Source of the DNA: SVTX01 sp045660325
Lineage (GTDB): Bacteria; Bacillota; Clostridia; Oscillospirales; CAG-272
Direction of reading: 5' to 3'
NCBI GenBank assembly: GCA_045660325.1
Contig: JAZRDO010000023.1
Location: forward strand, 1 to 64,000
DNA: 64,000 nt
A program made the translations under genes and the position numbers. This document shows, one piece after another, positions 52,054 to 60,511 of this stretch. Position 1 is the first letter of the stretch, and every line of letters starts with the position of its first letter. Below the pieces are notes generated by a model, which worked only from the letters and a program-made list of their open reading frames with translations, made no database searches and was not told the origin of the DNA.

Positions 52054-52554
52054 ATGAGCAATCCCAAGGTTAAAATAACAGTAAGAGATTTCGGCGAGAT
52101 GACAGTTGAGCTCTATCCCGAAAAGGCACCCAAGACAGTTGAAAACTTCCTCTCCCTCGTTAAGAGCGGCTTCTATTCCGGTCTTATCTTCCACAGAGTA
52201 ATCGCAGGCTTTATGATTCAGGGCGGCGGCTTTGACGAAAGCTTTGATCACGTAGAAGCAAAGGCGATAAAGGGCGAATTTATCAGAAACGGCTTTATGT
52301 CCAACGATATCAAGCACAAAAGAGGCGTTCTCTCTATGGCTCGTACAATGGATCCCAACTCCGCTTCCTCCCAGTTCTTCATCATGCACAAGGATGCGCC
52401 CCACCTCGACACACAGTATGCGGCATTCGGCGCAGTTACAGAGGGCATCGAGGTAGTTGACGCTATCGCGGCAGTTAAGACGGGTAACTACTCCTATTTC
52501 AGCGACGTACCGAAGTGCGCGGTTGTTATCGACAAAATGGAGATTATTGAATAA
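52054..52554 (+). CDS. ppiB: Peptidyl-prolyl cis-trans isomerase, cyclophilin type
   Basis: A 166-residue cytoplasmic cyclophilin with FHRVIAGFMIQGGG, SMARTMDPNSASSQFFIMHKD and AAFGAVTEG, which contain the catalytic Arg, Gln and Phe. There is no signal peptide. It catalyses proline isomerisation during folding. Third gene after the promoter; a strong terminator follows. Confidence 0.92.
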   Translation: MSNPKVKITVRDFGEMTVELYPEKAPKTVENFLSLVKSGFYSGLIFHRVIAGFMIQGGGFDESFDHVEAKAIKGEFIRNGFMSNDIKHKRGVLSMARTMDPNSASSQFFIMHKDAPHLDTQYAAFGAVTEGIEVVDAIAAVKTGNYSYFSDVPKCAVVIDKMEIIE

Positions 52555-52556
52555 AA

Positions 52557-52592
52557 TAAAAGCAAGGCTTCTTTTTAGAAGCCTTGCTTTTT
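52557..52592 (+). terminator. Terminator after ppiB
   Basis: Fifteen-bp stem AAAAGCAAGGCTTCT with its complement around TTTT, ending in a T run. It immediately precedes the repeat pair. Confidence 0.9.
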
Positions 52593-52597
52593 CGTAG

Positions 52598-52672
52598 GGC
52601 GGAGTTATGATATCCGCCGTTTAATGGTACTTTTGGGTAAGTTCTTTGGAGTCCAGAACCTTCTTATTAAAA
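52598..52672 (-). repeat. Dispersed repeat element, right pair, unit A
   Basis: On the minus strand: TTCTGGACTCCAAAGAACTT, a variable spacer, TTAAACGGCGGATATCATAA and the closing arm of the CGGCGG hairpin. The first arm is truncated (AAGAAGGTT only). Same element as near 12.1 kb in reverse orientation. Confidence 0.78.
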
Positions 52673-52762
52673 AAACGGCGGAGTTATGATATCCGCCGTT
52701 TAATTGTACTTTTTGGTAAGTTCTTTGGAGTCCAGAACCTTTCTTTCAAGAAAGGTTTTGGG
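52673..52762 (-). repeat. Dispersed repeat element, right pair, unit B
   Basis: A complete copy on the minus strand: CCCAAAACCTTTCTTGAAAG arms, CTGGACTCCAAAGAACTTAC, spacer, then an AAACGGCGG hairpin with a palindromic GATATC in its loop and a T run. It ends six bases from the ilvE stop and could terminate ilvE. Confidence 0.8.
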
Positions 52763-52768
52763 AAACAA

Positions 52769-53794
52769 TCAATCTATAACTGTAATCCAGCCTTCGGGCG
52801 CAGGAATTCTACCCATCTGAATACCCGTAAGAGTATCATAAAGCTTCTTGGTTACAGGTCCCATATCGGTCATACCCGAGGGGAGAGCTATTTCCTTGTC
52901 TCCGTTTACGATCATACCAACAGGAGAGATAACCGCCGCAGTACCGCAAAGACCGCACTCTGCAAAGTCCTCAAGCTCGGTAACGTACACCTCGCGCTCC
53001 TCAACCTCAAGACCGAGATATTCCTTTGCAACGTAAAGCAGTGAGCGTCTTGTAATAGAAGGGAGGATACTGCCCGACTTGGGTGTAACCACCTTGCCAT
53101 CGCGGGTAACGAAAATAATATTCGCACCGCCCGTCTCCTCGATCTTTGTGCGAGTGCCGGGATCAAGATAAATATTCTCGTCAAAGCCCTTTTCGTGCGC
53201 GTCAACGATATTATAAAGGCTCATAGCATAGTTAAGACCCGCCTTGATATGTCCCGTGCCGTGGGGTGCAGCTCTGTCAAGGTCGGAAATGCGAAGCTTC
53301 AGGGGACGAACGCCTCCCTTAAAGTAAGGGCCTACGGGCGTTGCAAAAATTCTGAACTGAAATTCCGTCGCGGGCTTTACGCCGATAACGGGATTAGTAC
53401 CCATCATATACGGGCGGAGATAAAGTGTCGCGCCCGAGCCGTAGGGGGGTACAAATTCCTTGTTCGCGCGAACCGTCTCGATCACCGCATCAACGAATCT
53501 ATCCTCGGGAAAGATCGGCATCTTGAGCTTGTCCGCAGACTGAGCCATTCTCTCGGCATTGAGATCAGGGCGGAAGGCAACTATCTTGCCGTCCTCGGTC
53601 GTATATGCCTTAAGTCCCTCAAAGCAGGTCTGACAGTACTGGAAAACGCACGCGCACTCACTAAGCGTGATCGTGTCGTCCTCGGTAAGCTGACCGTCGT
53701 CCCACTTGCCGTCCTTGTAATAGGAAACGTATCTCTTGTCCGTCTTGATATAGCCGAATCCAAGCTCGCTCCAATTTATATTTTTCTTATCCAC
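52769..53794 (-). CDS. ilvE: Branched-chain amino acid aminotransferase
   Basis: A 341-residue fold-type IV PLP enzyme of the larger IlvE class, exchanging amino groups between glutamate and branched-chain keto acids. VFQYCQTCFEGLKAY, LRPYMMGTNPVIGVKPA, GTGHIKAGLNYAMSL with the PLP Lys, and the ISEETGGANIIF-like KIEETGGANIIFVT loop are present. A GTG preceded by GAAGGGATGTGATTTT gives the familiar NINWSELGFGYIKTD N-terminus; an ATG nine codons earlier lacks a ribosome site. No other Ile/Leu/Val gene is near. It lies convergent with the ppiB group. Confidence 0.92.
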   Translation of the reverse strand: MDKKNINWSELGFGYIKTDKRYVSYYKDGKWDDGQLTEDDTITLSECACVFQYCQTCFEGLKAYTTEDGKIVAFRPDLNAERMAQSADKLKMPIFPEDRFVDAVIETVRANKEFVPPYGSGATLYLRPYMMGTNPVIGVKPATEFQFRIFATPVGPYFKGGVRPLKLRISDLDRAAPHGTGHIKAGLNYAMSLYNIVDAHEKGFDENIYLDPGTRTKIEETGGANIIFVTRDGKVVTPKSGSILPSITRRSLLYVAKEYLGLEVEEREVYVTELEDFAECGLCGTAAVISPVGMIVNGDKEIALPSGMTDMGPVTKKLYDTLTGIQMGRIPAPEGWITVID

Positions 53795-53912
53795 AAAATC
53801 ACATCCCTTCGGATAAATCATAATAATAATATACTACGATTATATCACTATCCGTCGGCACTTTCAATAGGTTATGCCAAAAAAGTTAGACATTTTGGCA
53901 TAAATTTATCAA

Positions 53913-53943
53913 AAAAACCGCCCTGCAGCTGCAGAGCGGTTTT
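53913..53943 (-). terminator. Terminator of the first GGCGS-tail surface protein gene
   Basis: On the minus strand: AAAACCGCTCTGCAGCTGCAG, with a complement containing one mismatch, then a run of seven T. The upstream ilvE gene begins 119 bases away. Confidence 0.8.
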
Positions 53944-53954
53944 TATATTAAAAT

Positions 53955-55643
53955 TTAGTCTTCTTTTTTCTTCTTAAAGGTGATAAGACCAGCAACGGAT
54001 GCCGTAAGCACGATAGCGATAGCGCCAACGCCTACGAATGAGCCGCAGCCACCTGCAGGCTCTTCCTTCTTTGTAGAGGAAGGTCTTCTGATTGTGGTGG
54101 TATCGTCCGTCTTGTCCTCAACGTCACAAACGGGACAGTCACCCATCTGATCCAATTCCTCGCCGCAAATGTCACAAAGGAAGCTCTCCTCGATAAAGCC
54201 ATCATCGGGGAAGGAAATATCGTCGGGAGAAATGATGAAGCCCTCTTCTCTTTCCGCAACATACTGCGCGATCTCATCTCCGCTTCTGAAGAAGCCGAGA
54301 GCTACGATCTCAAAGGGCTCGGTTGCAAGAAGTCCCGTCGCATCAAAGCGCACGCCGTGGATACGGCTTTCCTTATCCGCGAATTCATCAACGTTGATTC
54401 TCTGATACATTACAACGTAATAATCGTCGCATCCCTCGGGAGTGATATCAACAAGATACTCGGAGTTCATAGCAACTCTGTGATCCGTATCGGGACCAAG
54501 AACGTCGCCGGCATAGTAGAAGAAGCCCGCGCCCTCAATTCCAAGACAGGACTCGGAGATATGAACGTTTTCAATACGGGGGCATGTGCAGTAATTCTTC
54601 ATAACGATCGCAACGTAACGGAAATCCTTGATATCAACGGAATAATCGTTAACCACGTTAAACGTTATAGAAGCCATACCCGTGGAGGAATTAACCTTGA
54701 TAGTACCGTCGGGTGTAAGCTCAGTCGTGCACTGAGACGTTATGGGAAGCTTGTTGTTCTGAGCGCGGAGAGTACCGTCGAAAAGAACACCGGGAGTGCC
54801 TACGGGGATCTCGGATCCGTCGATAATGGGAGCGAAGGTCTTACCTCTGTTTACAGGCTCCTGACGGTCACTGCCTGTGGGCTTGATTCCGTTCATCTCA
54901 AGGACAGTAAACTTAACGGGAACGTCCTTCACGCCGGACTTAACTGAAATACCGAAGTATGCAAGTCCCTGCTCTGTCTTGAACGCGTTGCGCAAAGCCA
55001 AATTGTTTTGGGAAATTACAGGGTGATCGTTAATATAAATAATACTGTCTACAACTTTAAGCTCGATGATCTGCTTTTCATCTACCACGTTGGGAGTAAA
55101 CTCCTCGCCTGTAAGACCGCCAAGCTGAGTCCAACCGCCGGGAGTACCGGGTGTACCGCAGGAGAAGCCCTCGAAAATAGAGAACTGACCGTCCTTCTTG
55201 CCGAAGTTTACACAGTCACGGAGCAAGCAAGACCAGCCGTAGCCGTATTCGCCACTCATATTGGCGCCCTGAGCAAGACCGTTCTTCTCGGACCAGAAGG
55301 TAAAGCTGATCCAGCAGTCGCCGGCAGTGTCGAACTCATCAACAGCAACCTTAACAGAGAAGTTTGCAATATCAACCTTGTTCTTCGTAATAGCAGTGAA
55401 ATTCGCCTGAGAATTCTGATATACGGGAGGAATGATCTCAAAGCCTCTGTCCGTATACTCATAGCCGGGAGTGGAAAGGAAAACCTCTTCGCCCTCTTCA
55501 AGCTTGTCTTCATCGGACGCATTCAGCATAACCTCCCAAGCACCCTCGGCAACGACGTCGTCCGCATAAGCGGGGATCGCACACACCGCAAATACGGAAA
55601 TAATCATAAGTGCCGAAAGCATTAAGGATATAATCTTCTTCAT
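53955..55643 (-). CDS. Secreted cell-surface protein with zinc ribbon and GGCGS membrane tail, paralogue 1
   Basis: A 562-residue exported protein of unknown function. A signal peptide (IISLMLSALMIISVFAVCAIPAYA) is followed by two beta-rich regions (about 40-260, with WISFTFWSEKNGLAQG, and 290-475). Then come an extracellular zinc ribbon CDICGEELDQMGDCPVC (490-506), a Thr/Lys linker and a tail with GGCGS (531-535), a 20-residue helix and KKKKED. The tail looks like a sorting or anchoring signal with Cys just before the helix; it is not LPXTG. It shares its whole design with the next gene, a recent duplication. Confidence 0.8.
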   Translation of the reverse strand: MKKIISLMLSALMIISVFAVCAIPAYADDVVAEGAWEVMLNASDEDKLEEGEEVFLSTPGYEYTDRGFEIIPPVYQNSQANFTAITKNKVDIANFSVKVAVDEFDTAGDCWISFTFWSEKNGLAQGANMSGEYGYGWSCLLRDCVNFGKKDGQFSIFEGFSCGTPGTPGGWTQLGGLTGEEFTPNVVDEKQIIELKVVDSIIYINDHPVISQNNLALRNAFKTEQGLAYFGISVKSGVKDVPVKFTVLEMNGIKPTGSDRQEPVNRGKTFAPIIDGSEIPVGTPGVLFDGTLRAQNNKLPITSQCTTELTPDGTIKVNSSTGMASITFNVVNDYSVDIKDFRYVAIVMKNYCTCPRIENVHISESCLGIEGAGFFYYAGDVLGPDTDHRVAMNSEYLVDITPEGCDDYYVVMYQRINVDEFADKESRIHGVRFDATGLLATEPFEIVALGFFRSGDEIAQYVAEREEGFIISPDDISFPDDGFIEESFLCDICGEELDQMGDCPVCDVEDKTDDTTTIRRPSSTKKEEPAGGCGSFVGVGAIAIVLTASVAGLITFKKKKED

Positions 55644-55744
55644 TTTAATTTTTCTCCTTATAGGAAAGTCTTAACGAAAGGATCACAATATACCCTAATC
55701 GTTAAATAAATATAAAAAATCGCGCGTTTTGGATTTATGAAACA

Positions 55745-55779
55745 TTAAAGGCATCCCGCAAACTGCGGGTTGCCTTTAA
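55745..55779 (-). terminator. Terminator of the second GGCGS-tail surface protein gene
   Basis: A near-perfect 15-bp stem (TTAAAGGCA, one mismatch, CCCGCA) with a three-base loop, followed by A/T-rich sequence. It separates the two paralogues. Confidence 0.75.
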
Positions 55780-55809
55780 TATCATTTAGCATAAAGCGAA
55801 TAAACCAAA

Positions 55810-57486
55810 TTAGTCGTTCTTTCTCTTCTTGAAGGTTACAAGACCTGCAACGGAAGCGCAAAGAACGATAGCGATAGCGCCAACGCCTACTACGGAGCCA
55901 CAGCCGCCGGAGGGCTCTTCCTTCTTTGTGGAGGAAGGTCTTCTTACAGTTGTATCATCCGTTGTCTCACCACCGGGCTCTACTGTGCAGTAAGGACATT
56001 CGCCGTCCTCGTTGAGCTCAGCGCCACATTCGGGACATGTATCAGCACCCAAGTCAGGATTTACGTCAGGGGGTGTAACCTGGAAGCCTTCTTTTCTGCC
56101 TGCAGTATAGTTTGCCAAATCATCAGGGCTTCTGAAGTAGCCTGCGAATACGATGTCAAAGGACTGACCTGCACCCATCTGAGTGAAGTCGAAGCGCAAG
56201 CTGTGGATACGGCTTGCAGAATCAGCAAATTCCTCTGTATCGATCTTCTGGAAGAACATTGTATAATAATCTTCGCTACCCTCGGGAGTTACGTCAACCA
56301 TATAGTCGAAGTAGAGCTCGAGCATATGCTCATCATCGGGAGCAAGGTAGTTGCCTGCGCAATAATAGAATTTGCAGAATTCCTCACCCAAGCATGTTTC
56401 AGCCATAGGAACACCCTCCTCGCGTTCGCAAGTACAGAAGTTCTTCAATACGATAGCGATATAGGGGAAGTCCTTAACGTCAACGGAATAGTCGCTGTTT
56501 ACAATGAAAGTAATGTATCCTGCGCCGATAGTTGATGTTACCTCAATAGAGCCGTCCTCCTTGAGGTTTGTTGTACACATGGAGGAGGAAGGAAGCTTAC
56601 CGTTCTGACCGCGGAGAGTACCGTCGAAAAGAACGCCGGGTGTGTTTGCGGGGATAGAGGATGCATCCTTCATATCACCGTATGTCTTACCTCTGTTGAT
56701 AGGCTCTGCACTGTCGGAGCCTGTGGGCTTAATGCCGTTAACCTCAAGAATTGTGAACTTAACGGGAGTATCCTTCATACCGGACTTAACGGAAATACCG
56801 AAGTATGCAAGACCGTTATCAGCCTTGAAGGAGTTGTTGAGCGCTACGTTATTAGCGTTGGAAAGAGCTGTGCCGTTGATGTAGATCATCTTGCCCGCAA
56901 CCTTGAACTCGATAACAGCCTTACCGTCAACAACGTTAGGTGTGAATTCCTCAGTTGTACCGCCAACGTGGTTCCAACCGCCGGGAAGCGCGGAGTTACC
57001 GCAAGAGAAGCCCTGGATAAAGTTCAATTTACCGTCGAGCTTACCGTTCTGGGGAGCGTCCTTTACAAGAGAGGACCAGCCGTAGCCGTATGTACCGTCG
57101 GAGTTACCGCCCTGTGCAAGACCGTTCTTTTCGGACCAGAAGGAAAAGCTGAGCCAAGCGTCGCCGGATACGTCGAACTCATCAAGCTGAACCTTGATAG
57201 AGAAGTTTGTTGCGTCAACCTTATTCTTGGAAATAACAGTATACTTTGCCTGTGCATTCTGGTATACGGGATTTACTGTCTCGAAACCGTTCTCCGTGTA
57301 CTTGTAGCCGGGAGTGGAAAGCGTTACGGATGAAGGATCCTCTTCGAGCTTGGATTCTTCAAACGCGTCAAGGTGCATTTCCCATTCACCGGGCGCTGCT
57401 TCGTCAGCGGAAACTGCGATAGCGCATACGGAAAGCATGGAAAGGATCATCATTGCCGCGAGAACAATGGAAAGAATCTTTTTCAT
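55810..57486 (-). CDS. Secreted cell-surface protein with zinc ribbon and GGCGS membrane tail, paralogue 2
   Basis: A 558-residue paralogue of the neighbouring gene, clearly similar from signal peptide (ILSIVLAAMMILSMLSVCAIAVSA) to tail. WLSFSFWSEKNGLAQGG, NRGKTYGDMKDASSIPANTP and the TPGVLFDGTLRGQNGKLPSS block are matched closely. The zinc ribbon reads CPECGAELNEDGECPYC (484-500), and the tail has GGCGS (527-531), a hydrophobic helix and KKRKND. The chosen start has AAAGGAG upstream; a much longer open frame upstream is not credible because a promoter lies in it. Function unknown; beta-rich domains suggest carbohydrate or wall binding. Confidence 0.8.
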   Translation of the reverse strand: MKKILSIVLAAMMILSMLSVCAIAVSADEAAPGEWEMHLDAFEESKLEEDPSSVTLSTPGYKYTENGFETVNPVYQNAQAKYTVISKNKVDATNFSIKVQLDEFDVSGDAWLSFSFWSEKNGLAQGGNSDGTYGYGWSSLVKDAPQNGKLDGKLNFIQGFSCGNSALPGGWNHVGGTTEEFTPNVVDGKAVIEFKVAGKMIYINGTALSNANNVALNNSFKADNGLAYFGISVKSGMKDTPVKFTILEVNGIKPTGSDSAEPINRGKTYGDMKDASSIPANTPGVLFDGTLRGQNGKLPSSSMCTTNLKEDGSIEVTSTIGAGYITFIVNSDYSVDVKDFPYIAIVLKNFCTCEREEGVPMAETCLGEEFCKFYYCAGNYLAPDDEHMLELYFDYMVDVTPEGSEDYYTMFFQKIDTEEFADSASRIHSLRFDFTQMGAGQSFDIVFAGYFRSPDDLANYTAGRKEGFQVTPPDVNPDLGADTCPECGAELNEDGECPYCTVEPGGETTDDTTVRRPSSTKKEEPSGGCGSVVGVGAIAIVLCASVAGLVTFKKRKND

Positions 57487-57519
57487 TTTTAAAATTTCTC
57501 CTTTAAAAAATATTTTTTC

Positions 57520-57548
57520 AGCATAGATATTATAACATATATTGTCAA
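57520..57548 (-). promoter_or_regulatory. Promoter of paralogue 2
   Basis: TTGACA, 17 bp, TATGCT on the minus strand, about 30 bases before the ATG. A TATAAT closer to the -35 is too near to serve. Confidence 0.65.
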
Positions 57549-57732
57549 GTAAGTAAATAGACAAAATGCACATATTTACCGTTTCGCTTTTGGATGGTTT
57601 TACAAACAAGGAGAAATCCCTTGAAATCAAAGGGAGTTTTTACTGTTTGATCCGCTTGCTCAGCCACCTTGATTTGCAGCCAATTTTATAAATAAAGGGT
57701 TTATTTTTAAATCTTTTGTTTATAAAATATCA

Positions 57733-57760
57733 AAAATAAAAAGCGCCGTCGAGCGCCTTT
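57733..57760 (-). terminator. Terminator after the zinc-ribbon protein gene
   Basis: On the minus strand: AAAGGCGC, loop TCGACG, GCGCTTTT with a long T-rich tail. The arms contain one wobble pair. Confidence 0.65.
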
Positions 57761-57773
57761 TATTTTTAAAAAA

Positions 57774-58460
57774 TTATTCAAGCGTTATAGAATCAACGTT
57801 GAGAAACGCGTTCGCCGCAAGAAGAGAATCCGTGGGAATTACTCTCATTGCCCCGCATTCGCGACAGGTGATCTTAATTCCGCTATCGGTAAGCTCCACG
57901 TCGTAAAGCTCCTCTTCCCTGTCAAGCTCGCCATCGGCAAGCGGTGTGTGACCGTTTGGATGACATTTGCAAAAAATCTTACCCTCCGCATCAACGTCCT
58001 TGATGATATAAAGAATAATATCCATAAGCTGAGTGTCGGGAATATCCATATTGTTTTCCTTTTGAATATCAGAAAGGCTTTCAATACCGTTCTCTTCCAT
58101 AAGCTTAATAAGCTCCTGCTCGTTTCTTGAAAGCTCCGCCTTTACGTTGTTGCTCTCACCGATAAAGCCGATATCGATATTGGAATACGGACACTGAAGC
58201 GCCAAAAATTCCTTATTGAAGAAAAGAGACGTGCTTACGTTATAAATGTGCGGCTTGCCGCAAAAAATACAAGGGATTGTTATACGAACGGTATTGTTGG
58301 CCTTATCGTAAACAACGCTCATATCACTCTTATTGCAAGAGGAGCAACGAAGCTTTATCATATCAGCGGAGAGGGTGAAAAGACCGACTACGCTCATTAT
58401 TCCTGTGCCACACTCGGGGCATCTGTACGCCACCGTGGTTTCCTTGGATTCAAGTATCAC
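57774..58460 (-). CDS. Zinc-ribbon protein of unknown function
   Basis: A 228-residue soluble protein with several cysteine pairs: YRCPECG near residue 12, LRCSSCN near 38, IPCIFCGKPH near 63 and ITCRECGAMR near 204, plus CKCHPNGH. These may build two or three zinc knuckles. A helical middle (ELSRNEQELIKLMEENGIESL) separates them. The GTG start is supported by GAAAGGAG seven bases upstream; the frame is open earlier without a ribosome site. It precedes the surface-protein duplication and follows the SurA/PrsA-like gene in the same direction. Function unknown. Confidence 0.7.
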   Translation of the reverse strand: MILESKETTVAYRCPECGTGIMSVVGLFTLSADMIKLRCSSCNKSDMSVVYDKANNTVRITIPCIFCGKPHIYNVSTSLFFNKEFLALQCPYSNIDIGFIGESNNVKAELSRNEQELIKLMEENGIESLSDIQKENNMDIPDTQLMDIILYIIKDVDAEGKIFCKCHPNGHTPLADGELDREEELYDVELTDSGIKITCRECGAMRVIPTDSLLAANAFLNVDSITLE

Positions 58461-58552
58461 GAAAATACTCCTTTCGGTATCTATACTATTATAGGTTATG
58501 CTCCTATGGAGCAAAATGGCAGGAATATATCCCGCCATTTTGTTTATTGAAA

Positions 58553-60319
58553 TTATCCGTAGTAAGAGCCGTAGAGAGCGTAGAGCTGCTTGAGATAGTC
58601 ACAAACCTTAACTCTTCTTCTGGACTTATCCTTAACCGTTACGGGTGTTACGCCGAGCTGACCGCCGTTGTTATCAGCGATGCCGTCCTCACCCATGTAC
58701 CAATCGTCCATAGCCTCGCCAACCATAGAGCCGATCGCCTGAGCTACGTAAACGGGATCGGAAAGATCCTCGAAGTAGCACAATACGTAGTATGTCTTGT
58801 CGCCGTCCTTCTGAGGCTTGATCTCGATAACCTCAGAGAGGTCGCCTGCCTTTCTGCCTTCAGCATTGAGCCAGTCGTGGAGTGCCTGATAGCTACCCTT
58901 GAACGCGTTGGGCTCAACGTTCTTGCCGGATGCCGCGCCCATCTGGATAGTTGTATCAGAGGGGAGGCTTTCCTGCTTGTTAAGACCGAGCTCTTCAAGT
59001 GCCTTAGCAGACATTTCGCCCGTCATAAAGGAAGCTCTGAGCTCCTCGATAAGCGCCTTGTCAGTAGCAATAACGTAACCGATATTGAACGTAAGAGCGT
59101 CGTCAAGGTGGGGAGCCTTCTTGAGCATGTAAGCTGTTACCTTATATGTGTATACGATCTCCTTTGCTGTGGAGCCCTTCTTTGTTACTTCCTCAGAGGA
59201 TTCCTCAACGATTACTGTGCAATCGTTTTCCTTTGCGTTTTCAACGAAGATCCACTTTTCAAGATCGCTGCTTGTACCGTAAGAAATTGTCTTCTCGTAG
59301 TCCTCAGCCGTGGGTTCCTTTGTAGTTGTTGTAGTTCCCTCTGTAGGCTTGATGGTAGGAGTTTCAGTGTTTGATGTATCCTGCTCCTTGGATTCCTCTT
59401 CAGCCTTCTTTGTTGCCTCGATATAAGCCTGAATTTCCTCGAAGAACTTATCCGTGTCCTTAGCGGATGCGATTACGTCGGCATTTTCCTTTGCAGCCTT
59501 CTTTGCATCCTCAAACTTTGTCTTATCTCCGCCGATCTTTGTATCATTGCTCTTTACTGTGATCGTGTAAGACATATAGTCAGCTGTGTAGAAGTCTTCC
59601 TTGTGATCCTCGGGATACTTCTCGATTGCATCGCCGTCCTCACGAATGAGAGCCTCAAGCTCTTCCATCTTGTGCTCATTGAACTTGGATGCGAGCTGAA
59701 TAAGCTCATAGCACTTGCGGATATCTCTAGCGGAAACGGACTTGCCGTATCTTGTGGAGATCTTCTCACCCGCAGCCTTTACGCTTGTCTTGATGTTGTC
59801 AACAGCGGCATCGATATCCGCCTTATCCTCATCGTCAAGCTCCATACCGAGCGCGAGAGCGCCCTCAGCGTAAGCAAGATACATCTTTACGTTATCAATT
59901 ACAGTGCTCATAAAGTAATCCTGCCAAGAGCCTTCATTATTAAGAAGTGAGCAGGGCTGAGTGCTGAGATCTCTTGTAAAGTCAACGTTATACATCTTGT
60001 AAAGAACGTACATCTGATTCTGGCTGTACCAGTTCATAAGATATTCGTTATAGAAGAATGTAAGCATAGCCTCTGTTACCGTGAAGTTTTCGGTAGTAAG
60101 AGAATTTGTCATGCGCGCGATAATTCCTGAAGACGCAAGCGCGCTGCCCACAAGAGTAAGAACGATAATAGCTACGAGCACGATACATGTGATCGTGATA
60201 CCGAGGCCAGACTTGTTCTTCTGCTTCTTGTTAAGCTTACGTCTATTAGCGAGATATTCCTCGGGGCTGTCGATGCGGCCCTGAGCTCTATCAAGCTTGT
60301 TTCTGTTGCCTTTTCCCAT
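58553..60319 (-). CDS. Membrane-anchored SurA/PrsA-like protein
   Basis: A 588-residue protein with a basic cytoplasmic N-terminus of about 40 residues, one membrane helix (about 41-64, LGITITCIVLVAIIVLTLVGSAL) and a large extracellular part. The helical region from 95 to 250 resembles the N-terminal chaperone domain of SurA/PrsA foldases (YAEGALALGMELDDEDKADIDAAVD), then a Thr/Glu-rich linker (about 305-345) and a C-terminal part that lacks clear parvulin motifs. A role in folding exported proteins is possible; the catalytic isomerase part is unproven. GGAGG overlapping an upstream ATG places the start at MGKGNR. Confidence 0.65.
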   Translation of the reverse strand: MGKGNRNKLDRAQGRIDSPEEYLANRRKLNKKQKNKSGLGITITCIVLVAIIVLTLVGSALASSGIIARMTNSLTTENFTVTEAMLTFFYNEYLMNWYSQNQMYVLYKMYNVDFTRDLSTQPCSLLNNEGSWQDYFMSTVIDNVKMYLAYAEGALALGMELDDEDKADIDAAVDNIKTSVKAAGEKISTRYGKSVSARDIRKCYELIQLASKFNEHKMEELEALIREDGDAIEKYPEDHKEDFYTADYMSYTITVKSNDTKIGGDKTKFEDAKKAAKENADVIASAKDTDKFFEEIQAYIEATKKAEEESKEQDTSNTETPTIKPTEGTTTTTKEPTAEDYEKTISYGTSSDLEKWIFVENAKENDCTVIVEESSEEVTKKGSTAKEIVYTYKVTAYMLKKAPHLDDALTFNIGYVIATDKALIEELRASFMTGEMSAKALEELGLNKQESLPSDTTIQMGAASGKNVEPNAFKGSYQALHDWLNAEGRKAGDLSEVIEIKPQKDGDKTYYVLCYFEDLSDPVYVAQAIGSMVGEAMDDWYMGEDGIADNNGGQLGVTPVTVKDKSRRRVKVCDYLKQLYALYGSYYG

Positions 60320-60511
60320 TTTATTGTCCTCCATACCGCATAAAGCGGCGAATTTTCATTGAAATTATAATAATGCAAGTATAATTTCACAGATAAAGAT
60401 TATTATACAATGATATCGTGAAAGTATATTGAATTAATTATGAACAATTATAAAATTTTTTAAATATATAAATATATTGATGAATTTCCGCGAATATTGA
60501 CTGAATTATAT

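Noticed and set aside
53955..57486. LPXTG sortase signal on the two surface proteins
   Set aside because: No LPXTG-like motif is present before the C-terminal helix; the motif there is GGCGS.
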